A DNA stretch of 64,000 nucleotides from Cytophagales bacterium (GTDB taxonomy: Bacteria; Bacteroidota; Bacteroidia; Cytophagales; Spirosomataceae), in assembly GCA_013298865.1 (NCBI GenBank), contig JAAFJL010000003.1:1-64000 (forward strand). Reading direction: 5' to 3'. This document shows positions 33,367-42,586 of this stretch, piece by piece. The first letter of the stretch is position 1. The number at the start of each line of letters is the position of its first letter. Position numbers and translations under genes: made by a program. The notes below the pieces were generated by a model that was given only the letters and a program-made list of their open reading frames with translations, searched no databases and had not been told where the DNA came from.

Positions 33367-34290
33367 ATGAATTCTTTGACTCAATTTCAACTTTCTACTG
33401 GTAAAATATTAGGACTGCTATTCATTGCTACTCTTTTGTATGGTATCTCTGAATTTGTTTATCTCAAATTCATCAAAAAAGTAGCAAAATCTAAAGAATA
33501 TGGAACAACTTTTATCGCTATAATTGTCCTAATTTTGGTTGCAGTTTTGGTTTCGCAAACTTACGGGAGAATCAATACTGCAATTATTGGTATTTGGGCG
33601 AGTAAATATTCGCTCTTTCAGACGGATTTGTCTTGGTATTGGTGGATTTATGGATTGGTAGTGTATGAATTTTTCTACTGGATTCAACATTGGTTGGCTC
33701 ATAAAGTCAGGTTGCTATGGTGTATTCATTCTCCGCACCATGCCCCCGAATCAATGAATATGTTTGTAGGCTTTAATCATTCTTTCCTGGAAAGTATTTT
33801 TTATATGCCTTTTTTCTTAGGTTTTTTTCCAGCTATTTGTGGCGTTCGTCCTGAGATTATTATCGTCGTCAATATTTTAGATACTGTTTATGGGAGTTTT
33901 CTTCATATCTCTGACCATGTATTAAAAGGCAGACTCAAATTCATTGAAAAATTCTTGCAAACTCCCATCTATCATCGTATTCATCATGCTCAAAATGTGG
34001 CTTATATGGATACAAATTATACATCAATTACACTTCTTTGGGACTATGTTTTCAAGACATTCCAGCCTTTAAAGTCTTCATTACCAATACAATACGGAAT
34101 TACGAGAGATGTTAATACCGAGAGTTTTAAAGATACCCATTTTGGAGAATTTAGACTACTTTGGGAAGACATAAAAAATGCTAAAACTCTAAAAGAGAAA
34201 TTTCAATACATATTTATGCCTCCAGGTTGGACAAGTGTTGGGGAACTTCAAACAGCGAGTTATTTGAAACAGAAATTAGTAGATATTTAA
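33367..34290 (+). CDS. Sterol desaturase/fatty acid hydroxylase family protein
   Basis: This 307-residue integral membrane di-iron enzyme has hydrophobic helices at about 13-33, 46-62 and 90-110 and the family His boxes: HWLAHKVRLLWCIHSPHHAPE (HxxxH and HxxHH, about 116-136), and HRIHHAQN (HxxHH, about 198-205), with GFNHSF and FLHISDH between. Such enzymes hydroxylate or desaturate lipid substrates. The substrate cannot be told here. Confidence 0.92.
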   Translation: MNSLTQFQLSTGKILGLLFIATLLYGISEFVYLKFIKKVAKSKEYGTTFIAIIVLILVAVLVSQTYGRINTAIIGIWASKYSLFQTDLSWYWWIYGLVVYEFFYWIQHWLAHKVRLLWCIHSPHHAPESMNMFVGFNHSFLESIFYMPFFLGFFPAICGVRPEIIIVVNILDTVYGSFLHISDHVLKGRLKFIEKFLQTPIYHRIHHAQNVAYMDTNYTSITLLWDYVFKTFQPLKSSLPIQYGITRDVNTESFKDTHFGEFRLLWEDIKNAKTLKEKFQYIFMPPGWTSVGELQTASYLKQKLVDI

Positions 34291-34297
34291 GATTGAA

Positions 34298-35452
34298 CTA
34301 CTCAATTTTGATTTCATCAATCAATGTTCGGCGTACAATTTTACCATCTTTCAGGTATTGTGTAGCTCGTGAGCGATTTTTGCCATCATCACTTAATGTT
34401 ATAATTTCATAAACGTACATATTTGAACCGTCTTTATATTTCATATAAAACATAGATGAACGTTGCGTAGGGTCAGCGGATATTTCGGAGGCGTACCCTT
34501 CGATTTGTTCATTCGAGAATATCAATTTATCTCTTTCAATTTTCCCAGAAGACTCTATTTTTTGCGTTTTTCCATCAGCAAAAGTATAGAGGTTTTCTTG
34601 TTGATAAGGTTTTTCAAGACTCATAAAATCTAACTTTACGGTAATTTTCGAGGTAAAATCAGAGGTCAATTTTCCATCGGCATCAACTCTACGAAATTTA
34701 CCTTGCCAAGTACCAATTTGCTTTGATAATGAAGGAAAACGCTTGTCAAACTCTTCTTTTTGAATAACATTTGGTGCTTTTTTATCGAATCTTAGCCAAC
34801 TAAAACCATCTATTTCTCCTCGGATACAACCATCTGCAACTTTCATGCTTCTGTCTCTATACCAAAGTTGATTTTTGAATAGCAACATATCATATTCGGC
34901 ATATACTTTTCCATCAATGGGGTGGTCATATACACACGTTTTGCAAAGCATTGAGCCTCGGTAGCGGTTATTTTTTACTTCAAAATCAATGAATAAATCG
35001 CATTTATCAATGTAATCAAAACTTTCGAGGGGCATTTTTGCTACAATTTCTGCTGCCAAAGGTTTTCTGTCATAAGTACCGCCTGTTTTGAAAAAGAATT
35101 GTTTTACCCGAACTTTCTTTTGTTCTTTATCATAAATCAAGCCCATGACTCGCTGACGATGAGCGACTTGCGGGTTTGTTTCACGAAATTCTTCCAAATA
35201 TAAAACCACTTCTCCAAATTGCTTTGCATCTAATCTCAGAACTTTCATTTCACGTTTTTCACGAGTCATCTCAGGAGCAACTTGGTCGCCCAATGCTATG
35301 TTATTTGCAACCTGTCTATGATTGTCGTATTGACCTACCCACGACTCAGCAATTTCTTGAATCATCATTTCTGTGGTTTTGGGGCTTTGGGCAAAGGCTA
35401 TTGTTTTGCTTTGCAAAAGGATAAAAAGGATGAGAAAATAAGATGGTTTCAT
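34298..35452 (-). CDS. CpcT/CpeT-like secreted protein
   Basis: This 384-residue protein has a signal peptide (cleaved after about residue 21). The region from about 30 to 235 (ESWVGQYDNHRQV, MGLIYDKEQKKVRVKQFFF, GCIRGEIDGFSWLRFDKK) follows the CpcT/CpeT pattern, a family named for cyanobacterial chromophore lyases. A C-terminal lipocalin-like part (about 240-384, IGTWQGKFRRVDADGK) follows. No phycobiliprotein is expected in this organism, so the fold presumably serves another lipid or pigment role. The assignment is moderate. Confidence 0.7.
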   Translation of the reverse strand: MKPSYFLILFILLQSKTIAFAQSPKTTEMMIQEIAESWVGQYDNHRQVANNIALGDQVAPEMTREKREMKVLRLDAKQFGEVVLYLEEFRETNPQVAHRQRVMGLIYDKEQKKVRVKQFFFKTGGTYDRKPLAAEIVAKMPLESFDYIDKCDLFIDFEVKNNRYRGSMLCKTCVYDHPIDGKVYAEYDMLLFKNQLWYRDRSMKVADGCIRGEIDGFSWLRFDKKAPNVIQKEEFDKRFPSLSKQIGTWQGKFRRVDADGKLTSDFTSKITVKLDFMSLEKPYQQENLYTFADGKTQKIESSGKIERDKLIFSNEQIEGYASEISADPTQRSSMFYMKYKDGSNMYVYEIITLSDDGKNRSRATQYLKDGKIVRRTLIDEIKIE

Positions 35453-35539
35453 TCGTCTTTGATATAATGTTTTTATTTTTTCAAGAGCGTTTTACGTTGT
35501 TTTTTATAAAGATAAATTCAAGATTTTAATCATGGAAAT

Positions 35540-36241
35540 CTATTTCTCTTTCTGAGTTTTCATCTGAATAATATCTACTAAAAAAGCAAAAGCCATTGAG
35601 AAATAAATGTATCCTTTGGGGATTTCGAAATGGAAACCCTCTGCCATTAAAGAAACTCCAATCATCATCAAGAAACATAATGCTAAGATTTTGAAGGATG
35701 GGTGTTTTTGGATGAATGCACTAATGGGTTTTGAGGCAACGAGCATGATTAAAACTGTTACTACTACTGCCGTGTACATTACCCATAGTTGTTGAACCAT
35801 ACCTACGGCGGTGATGATTGAATCTATCGAAAAAACTAAATCCAAGATAATTATTTCAGTCAATAATTTTTGAAAATTACCTTTTTGAACTTCATTTTTT
35901 GGCGTATCTTCTTCGTTGGCTTGTTCGGTTTTGTGGTAGATTTCTTTGGTACTTTTATAAATCAAGAAAATACCTCCGATGATTAAGATTATGCCTTTTC
36001 CTGAAATTTCTGTTTGGAAAATGGTGAAAAGGGTTTTATCCAATTGTAGAATCCACGAGATAAATGCCAGCAAGCCCAACCGCATTACCATTGCTAAACC
36101 GATGCCCCAGTATCTCAATTTATCTCGTTGATTATCAGGTAGTTTGTCTGCCAAGATGGATATAAAAATAATGTTATCAATGCCAAGAATAACCTCTAAG
36201 GCAATTAATGAGATTAATGGAATAATTGCGTCCGCTAACAT
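35540..36241 (-). CDS. TerC family integral membrane protein
   Basis: This 233-residue protein has about seven transmembrane helices. LEVILGIDNIIFISIL near the N terminus and IIILDLVFSIDSIITAVG in the second half are the paired acidic motifs of TerC, thought to handle metal ions such as Mn2+ or Ca2+. The central EQANEEDTPKNEVQKGN loop is cytoplasmic. Original TerC members give tellurite resistance; here a metal export or metalation role for secreted proteins is more likely. Confidence 0.93.
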   Translation of the reverse strand: MLADAIIPLISLIALEVILGIDNIIFISILADKLPDNQRDKLRYWGIGLAMVMRLGLLAFISWILQLDKTLFTIFQTEISGKGIILIIGGIFLIYKSTKEIYHKTEQANEEDTPKNEVQKGNFQKLLTEIIILDLVFSIDSIITAVGMVQQLWVMYTAVVVTVLIMLVASKPISAFIQKHPSFKILALCFLMMIGVSLMAEGFHFEIPKGYIYFSMAFAFLVDIIQMKTQKEK

Positions 36242-36617
36242 ACGTAATGGTTTAAGAATGAATTATTTAGCCTTTCTGTTTTTATTTTAACACGTTTACT
36301 TTTGAAAAGTTTTCAAGCTGTAAAAAGGATAAGTATCGAACCCAAGCTCGATACTATTCAAAAATACCTACCGTTTAATAATCTTTGATGTAATCTTATG
36401 GTTATGAACTACTTAGCGATTCATTTTCAACTTAAATTTCAAACCAATTCTCTAAAAATGAGGGTTAGCACCTATTTTATGTCAATGACAAACTGAATAA
36501 ATTTGCTCCCATAAACTATTATAAAACTAATTTTAGCAAGTACAATACCACTCTCAAATTCATCAAGATTCTTTCTTTGTTCTGAAAATTATTACTAACA
36601 CAAAAAACTATTTTTTC
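36242..36617. other. Gene-free spacer before metalloprotease gene
   Basis: No gene in these 376 bases. An 8-bp inverted repeat AGTATCGA-TCGATACT lies at 36332-36355 around an 8-base loop. A TAAATTTG at 36498-36505 matches the Bacteroidota -7 element but lacks a clear -33 TTG, so the metalloprotease promoter is only tentative. Confidence 0.45.
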
Positions 36618-39221
36618 ATGTCAATTTTTACCTCCAAATTCTGGTCACTCCTCGTGATGTCCTTTGTAGCTTTATCTCTAAAAAGTAATGCACAATCAAA
36701 AATCTGTGGTACTCCTTCACCCTCAAAAGAAGAAAAAAATCGAATTGTTGAACTTCGTAATCAGTACAATCGTGGGTTGAAAGCTGCCCGAATGGATACT
36801 GCCCGAAAAGATACCGTAAGGGGAGTTGTTTACATTCCTGTTCGTCCGCATATTGTTCGTAAAAACGATAAATCGGGCGGTTTGCCTTTGTTTGATTTGA
36901 ATAATTCCTTAGCCATTTGTAATAAATTTTACATCAATGCAGGCAAAGGAATTCAGTTTTATATTGCGGGAACAGAACCCAATTACGTGGATGATTCAAC
37001 GCTTTATGAGTTTAATTCTGGAAAAAAAGATGCTTCTGGAAAAACAATGGAGGAACGTATCACCGCTAAAAATGCCGTGAAAAACGCTGTAAACGTCTAT
37101 TTTGTAGGAAGCCTTTTAGCGGATGGCAAATCTCTGGCAGGTTACGCTTATTTTCCTACAACTGAGGCTTCTTCAAATACTTGTGTGATGTTGAATGGTC
37201 AGACTAATGATAATTCTACCTTCGCACATGAGTTTGGGCATTATTTTAATTTGTATCATACTTTCCAAAGTAATAATGACACCATTCCCGAAAGAGAGTT
37301 GGTTACTCGCTTGGCGGTAGAATCTGGTAAAAGAAAACCTGCCAATTGCGATGCCAAGGGCGATTTGATATGTGATACGCCATCCGACCCTTTTGATAGA
37401 AAACCAAAAGTGAATAGTTGTGTGTATGCCGACACGACTTTGAAGGATGCTAACGGTGATATTTTTGAGCCAATTATGAAAAATATCATGAACTATTTTG
37501 AATGTGAGAATGATAGTTTCACGCCTCAACAATACCAAATCATGGGTGGTTTTGGACTTAATGCCCGCTTAAATCCTGCGAATGAATACTTTTTATCAGG
37601 AAGCAAAGCATGGCAACCTTCGGTGGTAAAAGCTCCTGTTTTGAGAAAACCAACCTACAAAGTCATGCAAGGCGTTACGTTAGTTTGGAAGGATTCGTCG
37701 AGTAATGAAACTGGTTTTTTTGTAGAACGAGCTACGTCTTTGAAAGGTCCTTTTTTAGGTGTGGGCGGAACAGCTCCTAATGACACTGTTTTTGTGGATA
37801 GAACGGTGGCTTCTAATCAAAAATATTATTACCGAATTAAGCCTTCAAATACCACGCTTGGTTCATTGAGTAATGTGGATTCTGTGACAACTGGGGCGGT
37901 TTATTGCAAACCAACGTATTCGTTTGGATGTGGCGAAACGGGTGGAAAAGGTAATCTTGATTGGTTTAAATTAGAAGGTGATTCAACTACGATAAATAAC
38001 GAAAAATCAGCCTGTTCAGTTGCTGCTTACGGAGATTTTACAAACCTTTCGGCTAAGATGACGGGTGGTAAAAAGTATAAAGTTACGTTAGGTACTTCGT
38101 TGGACAAAGACAGCACTTTTTATACCTTAAATTCAGCCATTTGGATTGATTTTAATAAAGATGGAATCTTCACAGGTACGAAAGTGGGCGAAGATTCGGA
38201 GATGGTTTATCAAGGGAAAATGGCTACGGGTGATAATGTTTTGATTGACTCTTTGAGAATACCCAAAACGGCTTTGGGAGGCTCTACACGTATGCGAGTG
38301 AGGGTTCAACGCATTACAGGTGGTCCAGTTTTGAGTGCTTGTGATAATTATTTTACGGGCGAAACGGAGGATTATTCTGTCAATATTACCAATGCAAAAC
38401 CTGAGCCTACGCCTGTTACGTATTGCGTACCTACCTATACGTACCCATGCGTGAAGGGTGGGCAACTATTGAATTTTAGTTTGAAGGCGGATTCTTTGAG
38501 CATCAATCATGGTGATACAACTTGTGCGGGAGGTTACAATAATTATCGTTCAAAAACCTCCGCCATGGTGAAAGCTGGGAAGAAATATCCTATCTCTTTG
38601 AAGATGTCTTCCGATAGTACAACCTTAGCCTATATGGTGGGAATTTGGGCAGATTTTAATGGTGATGGGGTTTTTACAGGTTCAGAAAAGGGTAAAGGTT
38701 CAGAGATGTTATTGCAAAATATCACTACGGTTAAGGGAGTTTTGAACGATACTTTAACTATTCCAATTGACATAAAATCTGGGAATTATGTCTTGCGGGT
38801 ACGTACACAACGAGCCTCGTACGGGGCAGTGGCGGATGCCTGTGAGCGATATACGTATGGCTCAACGGGAGATTTTACGATAGCGGTGAAGGACACAAGC
38901 ACGAAAAAAAGTGGGCGTGTAATTGCACAGGTTGTTCAAGAGAAAGTTTCAGAATTTAGGAATGAAAATGAGAACGAAGGAGCGTTAATTTATCCCAACC
39001 CAACGGACGGTAGTTTTGTGTATGTGCGAGTAAATAATGCCGAAGAAGCTCATTTGGCACTTTTTAATAGTTTGGGCAATGAAATTCCGACTTTGAAAGG
39101 GATTGTTTCGCAGTATGTCGTAACGCTAAAACCAATTCAAAATATAGCCTCTGGGGCTTATTTTGTGAGTATTGTGGAGGATGGGAAAAGGGTTGTGCAG
39201 AAGGTGATGGTCGTTAAGTAA
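36618..39221 (+). CDS. Secreted M43-type metalloprotease with GEVED domains and T9SS tail
   Basis: This 867-residue secreted protein has a signal peptide (cleaved before QSKICGT). The zinc motif HExxHxxxxxH is at 204-214 (HEFGHYFNLYH), with the Met-turn at M291 (IMNYFECEND), as in pappalysin-like M43 peptidases. A fibronectin-III-like domain is near 340-420, then two GEVED modules (each with IWIDFNKDGIFTG or IWADFNGDGVFTG, and TEDYSVNI) at about 430-590 and 595-755. Residues about 790-867 (IYPNPTDGSFVYV ... VVQKVMVVK) are a type A T9SS sorting domain. It should be exported by the gliding/T9SS machine. Substrate is unknown. Confidence 0.93.
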   Translation: MSIFTSKFWSLLVMSFVALSLKSNAQSKICGTPSPSKEEKNRIVELRNQYNRGLKAARMDTARKDTVRGVVYIPVRPHIVRKNDKSGGLPLFDLNNSLAICNKFYINAGKGIQFYIAGTEPNYVDDSTLYEFNSGKKDASGKTMEERITAKNAVKNAVNVYFVGSLLADGKSLAGYAYFPTTEASSNTCVMLNGQTNDNSTFAHEFGHYFNLYHTFQSNNDTIPERELVTRLAVESGKRKPANCDAKGDLICDTPSDPFDRKPKVNSCVYADTTLKDANGDIFEPIMKNIMNYFECENDSFTPQQYQIMGGFGLNARLNPANEYFLSGSKAWQPSVVKAPVLRKPTYKVMQGVTLVWKDSSSNETGFFVERATSLKGPFLGVGGTAPNDTVFVDRTVASNQKYYYRIKPSNTTLGSLSNVDSVTTGAVYCKPTYSFGCGETGGKGNLDWFKLEGDSTTINNEKSACSVAAYGDFTNLSAKMTGGKKYKVTLGTSLDKDSTFYTLNSAIWIDFNKDGIFTGTKVGEDSEMVYQGKMATGDNVLIDSLRIPKTALGGSTRMRVRVQRITGGPVLSACDNYFTGETEDYSVNITNAKPEPTPVTYCVPTYTYPCVKGGQLLNFSLKADSLSINHGDTTCAGGYNNYRSKTSAMVKAGKKYPISLKMSSDSTTLAYMVGIWADFNGDGVFTGSEKGKGSEMLLQNITTVKGVLNDTLTIPIDIKSGNYVLRVRTQRASYGAVADACERYTYGSTGDFTIAVKDTSTKKSGRVIAQVVQEKVSEFRNENENEGALIYPNPTDGSFVYVRVNNAEEAHLALFNSLGNEIPTLKGIVSQYVVTLKPIQNIASGAYFVSIVEDGKRVVQKVMVVK

Positions 39222-39227
39222 TTTTTG

Positions 39228-39266
39228 AAAAGAGGCTCTGATTTGGTTTGGAGCCTCTTTTTTTTC
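39228..39266 (+). terminator. Terminator after metalloprotease gene
   Basis: AAAAGAGGCTC (39228-39238) pairs with GAGCCTCTTTT (39251-39261) over a 12-base loop, followed by a T-run. Confidence 0.9.
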
Positions 39267-39314
39267 TCTTCTTGATTTTTTATCATATAAATACAAAAGG
39301 AAATATTTTGATTT

Positions 39315-40049
39315 TCAAATTTTTTCGAGAAGAGAAAAGCCATAAATTGATTTATTTTCTGGATAAAATTCACTGGTAAAATTCTTTATGATGAACATCT
39401 TACTATCTTGAATAGATTTTAAAGATTCATACAATATTGTTCTGTTTTGTTTAATCTGATTCTTTGATAAAAATACACCTTCTTGCCTTGATGGTGTTTC
39501 TGAAAAGAAATCAATGTTAATGTTTAATGAGAAAATTAACGATAAATAGTCTGAATCATGATTAAAATAAATTGTACCACTTTTTAGAAAACCATCATAA
39601 TAAATATTTTGAATAGTAGCATTACAATTGAAAATAGCATACCCTAAATCCATTACAAAATCTTCTTTACTACTCTCTAAATCAGAATATTGTTCTAACC
39701 AATCTTTTAAACTCAAAATGTTTTCGTCAAGAATCCATTTCACTTCTGAATTTCTAAGTCCTATTTCTTTAACAGTTAGCCAAGGTAATAGCTTAATAAG
39801 AAGCAAGAAATATTTTTTGAACGTTTTAATGTCTATTGTTTCTATTTCTTTCAATACCTCAATATTCCAAGAACCTACATCATAGAAATCAAAAAGTTCT
39901 TCATTTTCAGTATCAAATGCCTTTTTATACATAGAATCTGAAAATACAAAATACTGTTTTCCATTATTTGGCTGCTTTCCCGAGTAGGCATTTCTAGGAA
40001 GCAACCTCTCCAACAGATTTGTATTTATGTTTAATACATTGATTTTCAT
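39315..40049 (-). CDS. Uncharacterised protein
   Basis: This 244-residue soluble protein has no signal or recognised family. It is rich in aromatic and charged residues (GKQYFVFSDSMYKKAFDT, ELFDFYDVGSWNIEVL) and resembles SMI1/KNR4-like immunity or polymorphic-toxin-associated proteins in general look, but I cannot confirm this. It stands alone between the T9SS protease and glgE. Confidence 0.7.
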   Translation of the reverse strand: MKINVLNINTNLLERLLPRNAYSGKQPNNGKQYFVFSDSMYKKAFDTENEELFDFYDVGSWNIEVLKEIETIDIKTFKKYFLLLIKLLPWLTVKEIGLRNSEVKWILDENILSLKDWLEQYSDLESSKEDFVMDLGYAIFNCNATIQNIYYDGFLKSGTIYFNHDSDYLSLIFSLNINIDFFSETPSRQEGVFLSKNQIKQNRTILYESLKSIQDSKMFIIKNFTSEFYPENKSIYGFSLLEKI

Positions 40050-40424
40050 TTTATTAGCTATTAAATCTCATGTAACCTCGCCCGTAATGTCTGAACAATC
40101 TTTACACAAATCTACTAAAATTGCCCTAATTTCATTGCCCAAAAATCATTTAAAGCCTATATTTGATTTACAGACTACACTTATTATCCTTAGTATGAAC
40201 TAAATTCAATTTTGGAAAAATGTCAATAAAAATGATACATATTTCCAATATTAAAACTAAGAAAACAGAGAAAAATCTTACAAAACCACTATTTACCAAT
40301 GTCCGAAATGAGTCTGGTCTTAGGTTTAGCGAAGCGTTCCTACAACCAGACTCATTTCGGACATTAGAGGAATGAGAATCTGGTCGTAGCAAAAGTTCCT
40401 ACGACCAGTTATAGAAAAGATAAA
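40050..40424. repeat. Spacer with nested hairpin elements of the TGGTCGTAGG family
   Basis: This gene-free region has two hairpins. First, 21-bp perfect arms AATGTCCGAAATGAGTCTGGT at 40298-40318 and its complement at 40345-40365, enclosing AGGTTTAGCGAAGCGTTCCTAC, which is an arm of the element at 33213. Second, CTGGTCGTAG (40380-40389) pairs with CTACGACCAG (40399-40408), again element ends. It looks like an element that inserted into or recombined with another copy. Confidence 0.85.
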
Positions 40425-42389
40425 TTAGTAATTACCCTCAATCCTAAACAAGTGCATTGGCATAATGTGTGGGTCGAGGTCTATGTAGTTGTACTCGCCT
40501 TTCCAGAAATATTTTGCTCCAGAAATTAAATCATGGACAATAAATTCTTCGTCAGGATGCTTACCAATTAAGTTCAGTGGCACCTTTACTACGCCATTTT
40601 GCTTGTTATAAGCATCCAAATTGACAATAGATAAAATCTGATTTCCATTCTGATGGGTTTTCAGATATGCCAATAATTGGTCGTTATTGATGTCACAAAA
40701 AGTAATATTATTTGTTCTTTGCAAAGCACTATTCTCTTGCCGAACTCGGTTTACTGTCCGAATCAGATGGGTGAGTTTGTTCTCGAATGTCCAGTCCCAC
40801 CATTTTACTTCATACTTTTCTGAATGACTGTATTCTTCTTTTCCTGGGTAAGCATCTTTGACCATTGCTTCAAAAACAGGACTAAATGTTCCATAATTTG
40901 AAGATAAAGTTGCTGCCATAAAATAACGAATCAAGAACATTGGTTCGAGCCCCCCTTGCAACGAATACGGTAAAATATCGTGAGTATTGGGCCAAAAATT
41001 CGGACGCATATAATATTGCTGGTCAGTCTGAGTCAGTTCGTTCATGTACTCAATCAATTCCGCCTTCGTGTTTCGCCATGTATAGTAGGTATATGAGTGG
41101 GTGTAACCCAATTTTGCCAATTGTTGCATTACTTTTGGCTTAGTGAAAGCCTCCGCCAAGAAAATCATATCTGGATACACTTCCTGAACTTCCGCAATGA
41201 CCCATTCCCAAAAACCAAAGGCTTTTGTGTGCGGATTATCAACCCGAATGATACGAACGCCCCATTTTCCCCAAGTCAGGATTGTATTTTTTAATTCTTC
41301 CCAAAGTTCTACCCAATTCTCAGACTCAAAATTTACAGGATAAATATCTTGGTATTTTTTAGGAGGATTTTCAGCATATTGGATCGTTCCATCTGGACGA
41401 ACTTTAAACCATTCAGGATGCGATTTTGCCCAAGGATGATCTGGCGAACATTGAATCGCTAAGTCCATTGCCAACTCAATATCCATTGACTTACAGACAC
41501 TTATCAAATGTTTTAAATCATCGAGCGTTCCTAATTCTGGTAAAATAGCGGTATGTCCGCCCAATTCAGAACCAATACCATACGGCACACCCACATCATC
41601 AGGCAAGGCATTGGTTGTATTGTTTTTTCCCTTTCTAAATTGTGTTCCAATCGGGTGAATAGGAGGGATGTACAAAACATCAAAGCCCAATGACTTCATT
41701 CTTGGCAAAACATTGGCTTCAACATCCTTGAAAGTCCCGTGTTGTCCATTTCTACTTGCCGCCGAACGAGGAAACACTGAATACCAAGCCGAGAAGGCAG
41801 CTTTCTCACGGTCAACCCAAAGTTTTAGCGGAGGATGTTGCGTAACGTTCTGTTTATCAGGATATTGGCTTATCCATTCTTTCATGGTATCACTCAATGA
41901 AAAGGCAACAGCTTCATCATAATGCGTTGAATCTCGAAAGATTTTTGCTGCATTTTGGATAGGTTTCTTGTCTTCTTTTGCAGCAATTTTTGCCATTTTA
42001 TCCAGTATCAAAGCACCCACTAATAACTCAATATTTACGTGTTGATTATCTTTGATTTTTGCTTTGATTTCATGTTGCCAACTGGCAGAATGATCAACCC
42101 AAGATTCAATTGTATATTGATATTGGCAGTTGGTGTCAACCGAAAAAGAGGCAGCATAACGATCATTTCCGATAAAAGACATAGCTGATTCTGTCCAGTT
42201 TCTATCTTTTGTTTTTTTGTGTAATAGTCTAACCGCCAGTAAATCATGACCGTCCAAGAAGACATCACCTTCAACATTAATCGTATCACCAACGAATGCC
42301 TTCACGGCAAACCGTCCGCCATCTAATTGAGGCGTAATTTTTTCAATAATAACTCTATTCTGACCTTGAATTGGCTTAGGAATACCCAT
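40425..42389 (-). CDS. glgE: Alpha-1,4-glucan:maltose-1-phosphate maltosyltransferase
   Basis: GlgE (GH13_3) extends alpha-glucan chains using maltose-1-phosphate. The 654-residue length is typical. An N-terminal beta domain (about 1-110) precedes the barrel with YIPPIHPIGTQFRKGKNNT and VPYGIGSELGGHTAILPELG, both characteristic. The nucleophile fits D384 (RVDNPHTK) and the acid/base E413 (LAEAFT). The partner genes of the pathway (treS-mak, glgB, glgX) are not next to it in this window. Confidence 0.95.
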   Translation of the reverse strand: MGIPKPIQGQNRVIIEKITPQLDGGRFAVKAFVGDTINVEGDVFLDGHDLLAVRLLHKKTKDRNWTESAMSFIGNDRYAASFSVDTNCQYQYTIESWVDHSASWQHEIKAKIKDNQHVNIELLVGALILDKMAKIAAKEDKKPIQNAAKIFRDSTHYDEAVAFSLSDTMKEWISQYPDKQNVTQHPPLKLWVDREKAAFSAWYSVFPRSAASRNGQHGTFKDVEANVLPRMKSLGFDVLYIPPIHPIGTQFRKGKNNTTNALPDDVGVPYGIGSELGGHTAILPELGTLDDLKHLISVCKSMDIELAMDLAIQCSPDHPWAKSHPEWFKVRPDGTIQYAENPPKKYQDIYPVNFESENWVELWEELKNTILTWGKWGVRIIRVDNPHTKAFGFWEWVIAEVQEVYPDMIFLAEAFTKPKVMQQLAKLGYTHSYTYYTWRNTKAELIEYMNELTQTDQQYYMRPNFWPNTHDILPYSLQGGLEPMFLIRYFMAATLSSNYGTFSPVFEAMVKDAYPGKEEYSHSEKYEVKWWDWTFENKLTHLIRTVNRVRQENSALQRTNNITFCDINNDQLLAYLKTHQNGNQILSIVNLDAYNKQNGVVKVPLNLIGKHPDEEFIVHDLISGAKYFWKGEYNYIDLDPHIMPMHLFRIEGNY

Positions 42390-42586
42390 AGATTTTGTTT
42401 GTAAAATGGTTTGAAAATAAGTTTGGTACGCAAATTGATATTAATATATCTGAGTAGTTTTTGAAAATATATTTTGGTAATAAAATTTCAAAACACAAAT
42501 TAATAAAATCAATTGATTGTTTCTTGATAATTAATTGATGTTCACCAACAAATCGCCCATTTTTTTAATTTTAACCATATTTTGCC

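Noticed and set aside
36332-36355. tRNA-like or terminator hairpin
   Set aside because: The AGTATCGA inverted repeat lacks a T-run and any tRNA architecture; kept only as a spacer note.
36618-39221. Polymorphic toxin
   Set aside because: The C terminus is a T9SS sorting domain and the N terminus a zinc protease; there is no toxin domain or immunity gene that I recognise.
40168-40392. 74-residue minus-strand frame
   Set aside because: It lies in the nested hairpin element region, with Arg/Ser-rich repeat-derived sequence and no homology-like pattern.
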